Position numbers and translations under genes: made by a program. From assembly GCA_036365515.1 (NCBI GenBank), contig CM070874.1:27281862-27345861 (forward strand): 64,000 bases of DNA, given 5' to 3'. The notes under the pieces were generated by a model, which was not told the origin of the DNA, did not search any database, and saw nothing but the letters and a program-made list of their open reading frames with translations. This DNA is from Torymus aiolomorphi. Taxonomy: Eukaryota > Arthropoda > Insecta > Hymenoptera > Torymidae. Every line of letters begins with the position of its first letter. Position 1 is the stretch's first letter. Below are positions 10,295 to 22,670 of the stretch, one piece after another.

Positions 10295-12410
10295 TGTAGT
10301 TTGAAAATTTCTTCAACCACTATTGTAGTATGAGTGGTAGTGATGTTTGTATCTACGAAAAATTATTTAAATTGTAAGAATATGTAAAAATACTCTAATC
10401 ATTTACATGTAATTTTATTAAAATATGAATCGTTTAATAAGTTACTTTCCATTTATAATATAACTTGAAACAATATTAATACTTTAAAACTTACCTTGAT
10501 GTATAGTATACGTGGGTGATGAAATCTACGAGGCCCTGAATTAAATTTAATAAGTATCTTTAGCAGACTACCGGTTCAACTAATCTTTGGCCGTTTCCAG
10601 AGGGTGCAGGCAGAGTGAACTGTGATGTACGTGGTACCGTAGGGGTTTATATACCCGCCAAAGATCTTTGAAACTGCGTAAATCGACGACAGAGCGGGAT
10701 AAAAGAATGCACTACAAAATACCAATCTTTTGAAGTGATAGACGCTTTCTTGGTATTTTAAGAGCATACAAGAATAATCACAACTCAGCATTTTATAATG
10801 GAAAGCATCGTAAAATATTTTATGAAACATAGAATTACAAAAACCAAACGAAAACCCCGTAAAATAATATTTTATAAGTAAATTATAAAATGCACCTGGT
10901 AGAAGAATATATTGTGTAGTAAAAACTATGTTACTCTGAACTAATACGAAGATTTATTGGGTCGATCAATACGTCGGTGACGAAATCGATCGACCTGTGA
11001 GGTTCCAAAATACCTCCAATACAAAGAGGATGTTGTACTTAACAATAAAGTACAATACCGCGAATTAATCTGAATGTAACTTTTCGAAGTAGCTGTACCA
11101 ATACCTTACTAATACCAAATCAATAACAAAATTAATTTGCTTGTGAAATTTATAAATATGCGGAATGGTTAAAGGGAAAAGTGAGTAGTGAAAAAGTATA
11201 ATACCGCGAGCTGCTATAACCATCGATTAGACTGATCAATGTATCGATAACGAAATTGGTCAATCAATAAGGTTCCAAAATATCTTCATTTAAAAGAAGA
11301 TATGGTACCTTATAAAAAAGTCTAATACCGCGTATCGATCTGACCGTAATTTCCAGTAGTAAATCATGTCAATACCTTACCAATACGCTGATGGGTGTAC
11401 TGAACTCTCTCTATTTTCTCATTCTGCCTTGAGGTTTACGTAAAGGATGGTTTGTGTACTTGGAAATCATAATAAATAAATTTTTATTGCAGTTTTTTCA
11501 CAGCATATATCAGGAACATATAAGTTAAGAAAGTGGCACATGTGAATATAGTCGTAAATAGATCATTATACCAGCTGGTCAGTTCGACATTATGACGGAC
11601 TACTTGGCATAGATTCGTTGCACTTATGATAAGACACAGCCAACGAAAAAACTTCAAGGCGATGTACATAAAGTAGGTGCAGCTTAACGTGTGCTAGTGG
11701 GCTGACCCCTAATGCAGTGGCTATCATTCCATTTTTTGTAGCTTTTTAATAAACCTACTCGCTCAAACGTTTCTCTGCCAGCTTGGGCCGATTTAATTTT
11801 ATATTAATATTAACTTTTTATGTAAAATTAATAAATAAGCATTTCCTAAACATAGTTTATAATAAATAAACTTAAATAAACAATAATTAAACCGAAACTA
11901 ATAATTTAATATATTTCTTGGGTAAAACGGTGTACAAGTGCTGAATCTGTGCTTATATAAACTTTTCTTAAATAATTTATAAATTATTTAGATAATATAG
12001 TAGACAAATGTCTCTGATATCAGCTGAGATTGAAAGTTTTCGTGAGAAAACAATTTTAGAGTATTAGCCAGACGTAATAAGAGTAAACCGTGGGTTTTGT
12101 TCCATCTCTTATTATCGTATGATTTTAGAAGTTATTTGAAAAATCATTTCTACTTCCTCCGTCATTCATAAATGCAGAATTCGATTTTCTGCAAGTTTCT
12201 ACAGACTATCACCGTAATAATAGTGCAGCTTGTGTTCAGTTTTCACCAACTTTTGAAAAAACGATGGCTAGAGCACCCTGCTGTCCGTCAGTCTGCTGCA
12301 AGATTTTATTGAAGCAACACCTCTCTCTCTCTTAACGTGCTGATTATCATGGGTCAAGCCATCTCGCCACCTGCATCACCACCTCGTGTTAAGATAGTCG
12401 GGATCTTGCC

Positions 12411-12411
<1 letters not shown>
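10295..12411. other. non-coding stretch with a diverged direct repeat
   Basis: I see no supported gene here. Two related blocks of about 170 bp (10951-11125 and 11225-11395, offset 274 bp) share GATCAATACGTCGGTGACGA-type sequence, GAGGTTCCAAAATA and AATACCGCG. The rest is AT-rich unique-looking sequence. Confidence 0.5.
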
Positions 12412-12496
<85 letters not shown>

Positions 12497-12680
12497 TCTC
12501 TCTCTAAACGAGTAAATAAATAAAATAAATAAATATAAATAAATATGAATAAATATAAATAAATGTAAATAAATAAATAAAAATAAATAAATATAAATAA
12601 ATAAATATAAATAAATAAATATAAATAAATAAATATAAATAATATAAATAATGTAAATAACTTAATTAACAAATAATAAA
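12412..12680. repeat. TC microsatellite and AAAT/AAATAAAT array
   Basis: An almost pure TC run (about 12412-12506) is followed by about 170 bp of ATAAATAAATAAATATAAAT-type repeats. Such AAAT arrays can be LINE tails, but no LINE body is clear here. Confidence 0.9.
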
Positions 12681-14536
12681 TATATCCCTCCCTCCCAAAA
12701 TTTTAAACAGTGGCCCATAGGGCAGACAAGCTATCCCCACCTTCGACCATTATAGAGATGGAGAGATATTACAGGTAACACTGTAATACCCCCCTCCTCT
12801 CCCATTCCACCCTGTGGTGGTAGTGGGGGTCGATGACCTCAAGAGGTTCGTGGTGGAAGTTTGTTGTGTCTGTCCCATGGTGCCACAATAACTACTTACA
12901 TCCCTATTCCTCGTTTGTCTGATTTTGTCGAGATTTTTCACGACTTTTCCACTTTCGCTGCTTTTCGACTTTATTCTTTTTCAACTGAAGAACGCTGGCG
13001 TATGTCGCATTTCGGTCCTTTCTCCTAGCCAGTATTGCATCTGGTTTTGCTCTCGTTCTCACAGCACTCTTTTTCTCCTCTTTGCGCTATTTCCTCGTGT
13101 TTTTCATTCTGCTGACCTCCCAGTCATTTTCTAGAACTGCGATTGCAAGATTGCTTCATTTTCTCCTCTCCCCGTCATGATTATTTCTTCGGATAAAAGC
13201 AATCTTTCCTTTCTCTTTCGCTCTGATACGATAGTTTCTACAGAGATATTTGAGCTCTATGGCCTTCAGGTATTGTTCAGCAGTATTAACGCTAAGCTCG
13301 ACTTGATCTTACTAGTCGCTTCTGTTGCGCTACTTAGTCGCCTCATCAAGGACATTACTTTCTGTAGATCCACTTTGACGCACATGTGTATGTTACATGC
13401 CTCACCCAGTACTGAGTCAATCTTGTCTAGATTAGCCTGAGTCTTTCCCAGTAGCTCACTATCCCTAATTGGTGCTTCCAGAATGTTTTTCCATGTATTG
13501 AGTACACCTATGGTTATTGCGAATGATTGCTTCCCTCCATATCTCATTTCGGAGCCACCGTGGGAACATCCGTTGCCATGAATGACCGATTCCGTGGATT
13601 AATCATCCATTTTTTATTATATTTAGGGGTATCTTTTCCCTAGCTAGTTTTGTCCACCCCGGGTATTTTATTTCCATGATGTCTTTGATATATGACGAGC
13701 TTCCCCCTATCCGGAATATCTATACCTCTATGTATGTACCTCCCTACCTGTTCTTTTGTATCTGCTCTAGGTAACTACCTCTTGCAAGGAGTGTGCATAA
13801 CCTTTGAGTCCCGGATTTGTACCAAATTGAATGACCGTGTTTTAGAACAAAAATTTTGTACCTGTTCTAGGATTTATTCTCATAGTCTCTATCTCTCTAT
13901 TTCTGTATTTATCTGTCTTTTCCTATCTCTATTAATATTATATAAACTATTAATATTTTTTTTTTCTTTCTTCGTTTGGGGGAGCAGCTCGAAATCTTGA
14001 TTCTAGAGGAGTAAAAATACCGGTAAGGGGAACGTTAACGGCGACGGTTACGACAAACAGCTGTGTGGGTCAGAATAAGAGTGGCGAAAGTCACATGTAC
14101 AAAAAAATTGAGATATGGATATATTTAGATTCCTCATAATTGAAACTATTACTAACGCCCTAAAACCAAGGCTGATTATTATTTGTCTCTGTCTTTTTGT
14201 GCCTACTCTCGGCGTCTAGCTCCTTCTTTATGTCACTTTTTTGCATCTCTGGCTATCTTATTTGTTGAACAATTTTCTTTACGTTTCCTAACTTGTCCTG
14301 TCTCTGAGTGCTTTGAGGCCGAGTCTACTCGAGGGCAGGATACTCTCATTAGTAGTTCTGAGCTATTATACAAAATAGCCCTTATTTCTTTCAGTGTATT
14401 TAGACCATTAAGGGAGTAGTTCTCAGTTTTTCAATACTTAGACGATACTCTAGTTCTCTCTTGGAACATTTAAAAAAGGCTCGCTTTAAACTACAAAAAC
14501 AGATCTTCATTAAATTCAGTCGCAATCTCTAATGTT
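12681..14536. other. decayed, possibly transposon-derived DNA
   Basis: The minus frame at 13547-13266 (93 codons; MRYGGKQSFAITIGVLNTWK...LQKVMSLMRRLSSATEA) is the only coding-like stretch. It could be a fragment of a retrotransposon ORF1, but I cannot name the family. The rest shows C/T-rich sequence and no clear boundaries. Confidence 0.25.
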
Positions 14537-14538
14537 TA

Positions 14539-14665
14539 GGGTAGACGTACTGGTTTTGGCCACTGCTCCGTTTCCGGCCACATATCCATGGTCTTAACTG
14601 GATTTTAAGTGGCCAGAAACAGTGAAAAAAATCTTTAATAATGGCCAGAACCAGTACGTCTACCC
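14539..14665. mobile_element. 127-bp MITE with TA target duplication
   Basis: GGGTAGACGTACTGGTTTTG at the left end is matched by CCAGAACCAGTACGTCTACCC at the right end, and both sides are flanked by TA. This layout fits a Tc1/mariner-type MITE; no coding capacity. Confidence 0.75.
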
Positions 14666-14667
14666 TA

Positions 14668-15879
14668 CTACTACACAGTACCGGCAAGAGTCCCAATCAG
14701 CAACGCCCACTGCACTAACAAAATAGTATCCCTCCCCCTGCCCGTTTGTAAGCCAATGGGTGACCGTGTCAAACGACATTCGGGTACGCTATTGCCACGT
14801 CCTAGGGTCTGAGACAGGACTTAGAATTCCATATCCCTATGTCGACTGGCTGCGTTTTATCATAAGGAGCGCGTTCTTGGACTTTTCTAATCCTCATGAG
14901 CAGAATCTCACGAACCCATATCTAGTCAAGGAAACCGACCAATGCATACAACAGCTTATTGAGATCTGAGACACCTACTTTCCCTCGATAGAAATCAAGA
15001 AAAGGTTGTTCGATGTCTTGCAAGAATCGATCAACAGTACAGCGCTCGCAAGCTGTAACACAAAGTCACCGGCCATCACGAATAATGTCCACAGAACATT
15101 ATTCTCATTGAAAAAATTTTACCAACTCTCTCAGAGTGGAGATTGGAGTGCTGCTAACACGCTCCAGAATAACAAGAGAAATGCATGCTGATAGTCCTGC
15201 AGATCTGTTTCTGCGACTATAAGGCTAAGATCAAGAGGCACGGCGTTGTGCTTTCCTACCACTGCCAAGGCTGCCAAGTGCGAAACGAGTCCCGATACTG
15301 CCGGTAAGATAGCTTAACAGGATCTTATATCGTTGCAACGATGGTTTTAGGTAGACTGATAATCAATGCCTAAATTGTCGGCAAACAGTCTGATCTCCAA
15401 AAGAGGATTAACGTGAGAGACTGCTGCAATCAATATCAAACATCTGCCAGTTATCATGTTTTGAAGAGAGACTGGATGAAAATTATTCGCATGAGTCGCT
15501 GGCGTTGTATAACAATTGGATTTCCACACTGAAAATACAATATATAGGCACAATATATTCTGAATTATATATGTATGCGTGTGTGCTTCTTATAAGCGGG
15601 CCTGATATGCCAACTCTAAAACTGAGCGTTATTTATTTTACTTTTATTTTCTATACACAATGTAGTGGCCTTGCAATGGCATGCAATAATCATTTATGTG
15701 AATAATTATTTTTTCATGTTTTAGATTCCTGCAGAGGGTGAAAATTATTTAGCATCAGATCAACCTGGATCGATATTAATGGAATTATTAGATGAGATAT
15801 AGGTTTTTAAATAACCGCAAAACGACATTCTACGTGCCAAATCATTCGATGACCTTATGGTAATTCTGATTTTTATGAA
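14668..15879. other. no supported gene
   Basis: Short frames (plus 14760-14969; minus 15553-15347, the latter reading ISLxNMITGRCLILIAAVSH-like text) have no motif I recognise. They may be remnants of a transposon, but boundaries are not visible. Confidence 0.3.
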
Positions 15880-16440
15880 TCAATTAGGCAAGTAGTTGAT
15901 AGAAGTCCAACAGAAATACGTTTGATGATTTTAAAATACTGTATCAAAAACAAACTTTGCTTAATGGCAATGTCCGAATTGATTATGTTGATAAATTGAC
16001 TTTTTCAAGAACCGATTTTACCCGAATACCGGTAAACGATCGACAAATTGTTTAATCTGAAGAGACACTGAATACCACATTACGTATCCAAACTGTGGTT
16101 TGTACATAGATAATGTTAAAAATATAAAAAGAAACACAAAATTTCGAAATTGTAATAATAATATTAATATTACTCATCCTTCAAACATGAACTTTCTCGT
16201 TATTATTAATCCTTTGCAAGAAATTGGGGATGATTTAACCAAACATGCGGATTATTATCATTATGTTTTACATGAAAGAGTTTCTGAAGAAGATCACATT
16301 AAAGATATTTACGATGGAAAGTACTATAAGAACTTCGTTCGGCAGTTACCAGATATATGTAAGTTACAATACGTCACTGCTGTTTTAAATACCTATGGAG
16401 CGCATAAATTTGAATGCTTGTAGTATTCATTATGGCCATA
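15880..16440 (+). pseudogene. EnSpm/CACTA (tnp2-like) transposase, part 1
   Basis: Across several frames the sequence reads IRLMILKYCIKNKLCLMAMS, PILPEYRYTIDKLFNL, then in the open frame 16100-16423 NFLVIINPLQEIGDDL, KDIYDGKYYKNFVRQLPD and a TAVLNTYGAHKFE-like block. That order matches the tnp2-type transposase of EnSpm/CACTA elements in insects and cnidarians as I recall it. A stop follows at 16423, and after about 15 bp a Copia element interrupts the gene (TATCT duplication at 16441). The next block of the same protein resumes at 19368. Confidence 0.6.
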
Positions 16441-16445
16441 TATCT

Positions 16446-16623
16446 TATTAAGATATGAGGTACATTTATGTCGGCGTGTGAGAGAGAAAGAGAATGTATG
16501 CTCAGCGCCATCACACGGATGATTGTACTGGTGAGCGGCCAAGCGGGAGCTCACTCGATTGTCGGCCTCCTCACGATGCAGTTGTAAAGCACGTAAGAGA
16601 TTTGTACTACAAAAGAAGCTGTG
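16446..16623 (+). repeat. Copia 5' LTR, truncated
   Basis: It matches the 3' LTR (from 19112) through ACAAAAGAAG(C/G)TGTG up to the TTAA at 16624, with scattered substitutions. The last part of the LTR is missing. Confidence 0.85.
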
Positions 16624-17030
16624 TTAAGGGGGCTAGACACCATTTTTCTCTGAAATAAGAAATCACATTTTAATACATAAATGTAAACTAATTATTTCAT
16701 ACTTTATGCATATAAAAGTGGGTATATTTAGCTTACCTTAAAACTTTCTCCGATGGGCCTTTTATATGGTCCAGAACCACAGTCCTCGATGAAACAAGTT
16801 TTTTCACTATCCGTAAGCTTTGAAATTTTCCTGTGGATGGATTGACTTCAGATTTGAACTAAATTACTCCTGAATAGTATAATTCTCATATGAGTGTAGG
16901 GATTTTTGATCTAATGAGAAAAAAAGATTGTGCTGTTTTTCAAGAGTTTCTTTTTTAATTTTTTTAAATTTTTTATATTTTTTCATAATTTTTCTGATGT
17001 AAAAATTTTTTCCGACATTTAATCCTAAAT
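16624..17030. mobile_element. half of the palindromic TTAA MITE
   Basis: TTAAGGGGGCTAGACACC starts at the TTAA inside the Copia LTR. The sequence matches one arm plus the loop of the MITE at 20680-21365, with the loop in the opposite orientation, and stops at about 17030 (AATCCTAAAT). The second arm is absent and Copia coding sequence follows directly. Confidence 0.8.
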
Positions 17031-17039
17031 TAAGTAAGT

Positions 17040-19060
17040 TACCTTAGTAAGAAATAAATCTCCTTATGAAATATTTTTTAATGAAACGCCAGATACTAAA
17101 TATTTAGATTTAGTAAGTAAAGTATTTGTTAGAGTACCTGAAAGCAAAAGAAATTCGAAATGGGATAGAAAAGCTGATTTAGGAATTTTGATAAGTTATG
17201 ATGTAGTAGGTTACGGAGTTCTAATAGAAAATAGAGTTATTGTAGCTAGACACGTTGATGTTGTTGAGGAACATATAAAATGCATTGGTTTAAGTGATAA
17301 TGATTTAGAAGATGAGAATCTGAATGAGAATTTGGAACAAAGAATTAATGAAAATTTAGAAAATTTAAATGAAAATAAAAGAAATTTAAATGAAAATATA
17401 AATAATAATGAAGATGTTAAAAATGAAGTAGGAGAAGTACCTGATTTAAGAAGGTCACAAAGACCGATTAAAAGGCCTAGTAGATTTGATGATAATTATG
17501 TATATAGTGGATGTATTTATGTAAATTATTGTAGTGCAGATAGTCCTATAAGCTTTGAAGAGGCTATTAAAAGTGATGAGTCTAGTTTTTGGGTAGATAC
17601 TATGAACAAAGAGATGAATAGTTTAAAGAAAAATAAAACTTGGCAGTTAGTCGAAAAACCAAAGAATGAAAAAGTGATATACTTGAAATGGATTTATACT
17701 AAGAAAAATGAAAATTTACATAAAGCGAGAATAGTGGTAAGAGGTTACCAACACACTGATGTGGTAGATGATATATACTCACCTGTAGCGAAAACACAAA
17801 CTTTCAAAGTATAACTGTCATATAGTTGTCAAAATCGATTGCTTGTAGAACAGATGGACGTAGAGACAGCGTTCTTAAATGGTAAAGTTAAGTCGAGAGT
17901 ATTTGTTAAACAGCCTGAAGGGTATGAAGACGGGACTGAAAGAGTGTGTATGTTGAATAAAGCATTGTACGGTTTGAGAGAGTCCGAGAGCATGGTACGA
18001 GTGTCTGGATGATAATTTAAAATCATTAGGATTCGTGAGAAGCAAACATGACTATTGTTTGTATACTTTAAACGAAAGAGATGAGATTATATATTTGATT
18101 ATATTTGTAGACGACCTTTTGATTTGCTGTAAAAATAGACAAAATTTAGATTCTATTAAAAGTATGTTAACGGAAAGATTTCAGATGAAAGATTTAGGAA
18201 AAGTGAGTATGTATTTAGGTATTAATATAGAGCATGATGAAAAGAAAAATGAGATGTCATTGGATCAGGAAAAATATATAGAGTCATTAGCTAGAAAGTA
18301 TCAGATTGAACAGGCAAAATTATATGAAACGCCAATGGAACAGAATTTAAAGTTATAACCAGCAGAAGAAACAAATGAGAAAATAAAGTATAGAAATTTA
18401 ATAGGAGCGCTTTTATACATTAGTTCGGGAACAAGATTAGATATAAGTTATAGTGTAAATTACTTAAGTAGATTTCAGAATTGCTACAATGAATCACATT
18501 ACAAATACGCTTTAAGGGTTTTAAAGTACATTTTAAAGTACTTTAAAGGGTTTTAAAGTATATTTAACTAAAGATATAAAATTAAGATATGTGAAAAACG
18601 ATACAGCAGATGTTCTTGAATGCTATGTTGATGCAGACTGAGCAGGTGATAGCGTAGATAGGAAATCGACAACTGCGTATGTTGTAAAATTGTATGGAAA
18701 CGTGATTCATTGGAAATCGAGGAAACAAGGAAGCGTGACGAAGTCTTCGACAGCTGCAGAATATGTAGCACTGTCAGAAGCAGTAAGCGAAATTTTACTA
18801 ATTAAAGATTTGTTAAGTAACTTAATGTAGAAATTAAGAAACCAATTCATGTTTTTGAGGATAATTCAGGCGCTGTGATTATTGCTAAGTACGGAAATTT
18901 TACTAAACGATCTAAGTACATCGAAGTACATTATCATTTTGTAAACGAGAATTATGAAAAGGGCTTAATTGAAATAGTAAAAGTTAGTTCAGAGAAAAAT
19001 GTTGCAGATATTTTGACAAAAACTCTTGGGCGAGTAAGATTTGAAAAATGAGTTTATTGA
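17040..19060 (+). pseudogene. pol: Copia pol remnant: integrase end, RT and RNase H
   Basis: It starts in the integrase C-terminal region (SPYEIFFNETPDTKY...KWDRKADLGIL), followed by an Asn/Glu-rich linker. RT follows: KEMNSLKKNKTWQLVEKP, KARIVVRGYQ, QMDVETAFLNGKV, LNKALYGLRE and the catalytic YLIIFVDDLLI. RNase H gives YVDAD(stop)AGD and SRKQGSVTKSSTAAEYVALS. Frameshifts near 17815 and 17990 and a TGA in place of the RNase H Trp codon break it, and gag through the integrase core is deleted. The order integrase before RT is diagnostic for Copia. Confidence 0.85.
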
Positions 19061-19111
19061 ATTTAATTTAAATAAATATTGTATTGCTCACAACATAAAT
19101 GTAAGGAGGCG

Positions 19112-19362
19112 TATTAAGATATGAGGTATTTATGTCGGCGTGTGAGACAGAAAGAGAATGTATGCGCAGCGCCATCACACGGATGATTCTACTGGTGAGC
19201 GGCCGAGCGGGAGCTCACTCGACTATCGGCATCCGCACGATTCGGTTGTAAAGCACGTAAGAGATTTGTACTACAAAAGAAGGTGTGTTAATAAAGATTT
19301 GAAGTTGTTGCTGTTAACAAGAGTGGTTTATTGAACAAACCCTTTGATATTAAATATTCACA
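19112..19362 (+). repeat. Copia 3' LTR
   Basis: This 251-bp LTR is preceded by a short purine tract (GTAAGGAGG) and followed by the TATCT duplication. It contains an uninterrupted TTAA at the site where the 5' LTR was cut by the MITE. Confidence 0.85.
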
Positions 19363-19367
19363 TATCT

Positions 19368-20679
19368 GATGCCTAATGAAGTGCCTCCACAGGAGAGATT
19401 CAACTCAATAGTAACATGCGGATTATAGTTTGGAGAAAACCCTGATCTCCGTATTTTTATTGATCCCTTTGTTTATATGATTAACTGTAAGTCAAAAAAT
19501 AATATAGACATTGAAGTTAAAGGATAACGTAAATCAATAAGATTGTTCCCAATATTGGCTTGCGTTGACACGATTGCTCGCGCCCCCTTACAGGGAACTG
19601 TACAATTTAATGGGAAACATGGCTGTAATTGGTGTTTACATCCAGGCGAATATTTTGCAAAGAGCATGAGGTACCCTATTTTACATTACCACCCAGAAAG
19701 GAGGACTTTACAAAACACCATTACGCTAATGAAGGAAGTGTAAGAACTTAAAAGATCCATATTCGGGATAAAACAAGTGTCACCTTTAATAAACCTTCCA
19801 TATTTTGACATTATTAACGGCTTTGTACCAGATTACAAGCATTTTTATGTATATGGCGAAGTAGCACAAATTTCTGAGTATATTATATCATCTCTGACAG
19901 AAGAAAATGTAATGCAAGTTGATGATATGTTAGTCAGTATGAAGGTACCCAATCAATTGCGCCGTTTAACAAAAGGCATAAAACATCGTAATGAATGGAA
20001 AGCCTTAGAATGGAAGAACTGGGCTTTATATTATAGTATTCCAATTGTTTCTATTTATATGAGAGAAGATAAATTAAAACATTGGATAATTTTAGTTGAA
20101 AGCCTATATATTCTATTACAAATGGACATTACACATGAGGAAATCATTAAAGTTGACGAAATGTTATATATATATTTTTTGATAATGTGGAGAAATTTTA
20201 TACAAAAGCTGCAATGACATACATCGTACATCAACTTTTGCATGTAATCAAAAATGTTGTTGATTGGGGACCACTTTCGGCACATTCTTCGTATTGTTTT
20301 GAAAGTGCGAATTATATCCTCTTAACAGTCATAAAATGTGCCAAAGGCGTTCAACAACAAATTATTTGATTCATAAATATTCATCAAAACACTACTATAC
20401 TAGAAGAAAAAGTAATTCCAAATTTCTCTTACATAATCAAGGAATATTGTGAAGAAATTACTACTGTACGTGTACGAAACAATATAAAATTTAAAGATAT
20501 TCGTTACTTTGGAAATGAAATACTAATCTGTGATGACATAACCACAAAATTTCAATTGTCAAGAAGTAATGTAAGAACATATATCAGAATAGTAAAAAAT
20601 GGTTGTTTATTTAATTCATTAGAGAAAAATAATGATCGATCGTGCAACTGCTATGAACAATTATGAGATGGGACCTTCA
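19368..20679 (+). pseudogene. EnSpm/CACTA (tnp2-like) transposase, part 2
   Basis: This resumes after the Copia insertion with MPNEVPPQERFNSIVTCGL, a TAG where Trp is expected, then FGENPDLRIFIDPFV. The frame 19543-19743 has ACVDTIARAPLQGTVQFNGK and GCNWCLHPGE. Frame 19777-20217 has LPYFDIINGFVPDYKHFYVY and IKHRNEWKALEWKNWALYYS. Frame 20187-20369 has VHQLLHVIKNVVDWGPLSAH. These blocks are in the order of tnp2-type transposases. Several stops and frame changes inactivate it. The gene is cut again at the TTAA at 20680 and continues at 21366. Confidence 0.65.
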
Positions 20680-21365
20680 TTAAGGGGGCTAGACACCTTT
20701 TTTCTCTGAAATAAGAAGTCACATTTTAATACATAAATGTAAACTAATTATTTCATACTTTTTACATATAAAAGTGGGTATATTTACCTTACCTTAAAAC
20801 TTTCTCCGATGGGCCTTTTATATGGTCCAGAACCATAGTCATCGATGAAACAAGTTTTTTCACTAACCGTAAGCTTTGAAATTTTCCTGTGGATGGATTG
20901 ACTCCAGATTTGAACTAAATTACTCCTGAATAGTATAATTCTCATATGAACGTAGGGATTTAGGATTAAATGTCGGAAAAAATTTTTACATCAGAAAAAT
21001 TATGAAAAAATATAAAAAATTTAAAAAAATTAAAAAAAAAACTCTTGAAAAACAGCACAATTTTTTTTTTCTTATTAGATCAAAAATCCCTACACTCATA
21101 TGAGAATTATACTATTCAGGAGTAATTTAGTTCAAATCTGGAGTCAATCCATCCACAGGAAAATTTCAAAGCTTACGGTTAGTGAAAAAACTTGTTTCAT
21201 CGATGACTATGGTTCTGGACCATATAAAAGGCCCATCGGAGAAAGTTTTAAGGTAAGGTAAATATACCCACTTTTATATGTAAAAAGTATGAAATAATTA
21301 GTTTACATTTATGTATTAAAATGTGACTTCTTATTTCAGAGAAAAAAGGTGTCTAGCCCCCTTAA
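20680..21365. mobile_element. 686-bp palindromic TTAA MITE
   Basis: The left arm from TTAAGGGGGCTAGACACC and the right arm ending GGTGTCTAGCCCCCTTAA are nearly perfect inverted copies of about 280 bp around an AT-rich loop of about 120 bp. TTAA flanks both ends, and the insertion cuts the EnSpm transposase frame between DGTFI and CFAFTID. Ends and target fit Kolobok-type mobilisation. Confidence 0.9.
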
Positions 21366-21594
21366 ATGTTTTGCTTTTACGATTGATGAACAGAATCATT
21401 ACGAAAGAACACTGTGCTATATTATTAAAACCAAGAAGAGAAAATTTTGTAATATAATTTAAGAAGTTACTCGTATAAGCAACGAAATTAATTTTGTACC
21501 GACAGCGGAAATTTCTTCAGTGTGCGTTTTTATGGATGTAAATAGAGTCAAGTATATTTGTCCTCTAGCTAATCAATTGTATTATTAAAGTTGG
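21366..21594 (+). pseudogene. EnSpm/CACTA (tnp2-like) transposase, C-terminal end
   Basis: CFAFTIDEQNHYERTLCYII, then after a stop NEINFVPTAEISSVCVFM and VKYICPLANQLYY ending in a stop near 21589. This is the tail of the transposase, directly continuing part 2 once the MITE is taken into account. Confidence 0.55.
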
Positions 21595-21853
21595 AATGGA
21601 CCAGTTACTATTTTTATATTGATTTAAAAGACGTTCTATAATTTAACAAAAGGGCAATTTCTCGCGTGTGTCATTCAACACCTTTCGAATGCTGAGTTGG
21701 CATCTATACTAGGGCAGTATATATATTATTATTTGTAAAAAAGGTCAATAAATTATAAAGTAAAATTATTGAGATAAAACCATTATATAAAATTTAATGA
21801 AGTTGAAATTTATACACTTCTTCTAATTATATATATAAATATTAATGTCGTTT

Positions 21854-22405
<552 letters not shown>

Positions 22406-22419
22406 ATATATATATAACT

Positions 22420-22658
22420 ATGGGGATTGGTATATTTGAAGAGATATCAACGTATAGATCGGTACTTTTGAAGAGATGTCGGCATCTTGAAGAGACTCCT
22501 CAAATTTCTCAAAGCAAGAATCGCGACTTTTGAGGAGAAATCTATACCCCCTTTTCCCAGAGTCGGTAACCTGAGGGTCATTATTTCTTTAGTCACATTG
22601 TCCGAACTCTGAGCGAAAGGTTCACATCTCCTCAAAAGTACCAATTTACAAACATATC
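22420..22658 (+). repeat. core-motif cassette C
   Basis: Motif copies include GGTACTTTTGAAGAGATG (22461-22478), with weaker ones at about 22427, 22485 and 22521. The core is at 22580-22595, followed by AACTCTG and the antisense CATCTCCTCAAAAGTACCA (22624-22642). A TA tract follows, in which the 7.3-kb transposon begins. Confidence 0.8.
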
Positions 22659-22670
22659 ATATATATATAT

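Larger units (their letters stand above)
16446..19362 (+). mobile_element. Ty1/Copia retrotransposon, internally deleted
   Basis: The 5' LTR begins TATTAAGATATGAGG at 16446 and the 3' LTR begins identically at 19112; both are flanked by the 5-bp duplication TATCT (16441-16445 and 19363-19367). The 5' LTR is cut at its TTAA by a MITE arm. The sequence from there through gag, protease and most of integrase is gone; the remaining body is the end of integrase, reverse transcriptase and RNase H. It inserted into the EnSpm transposase gene. Confidence 0.85.

Noticed and set aside
11484..11669. 61-codon minus frame with two hydrophobic segments (receptor fragment?)
   Set aside because: Too short, no conserved receptor motif and no flanking exons; likely chance in AT-rich DNA.
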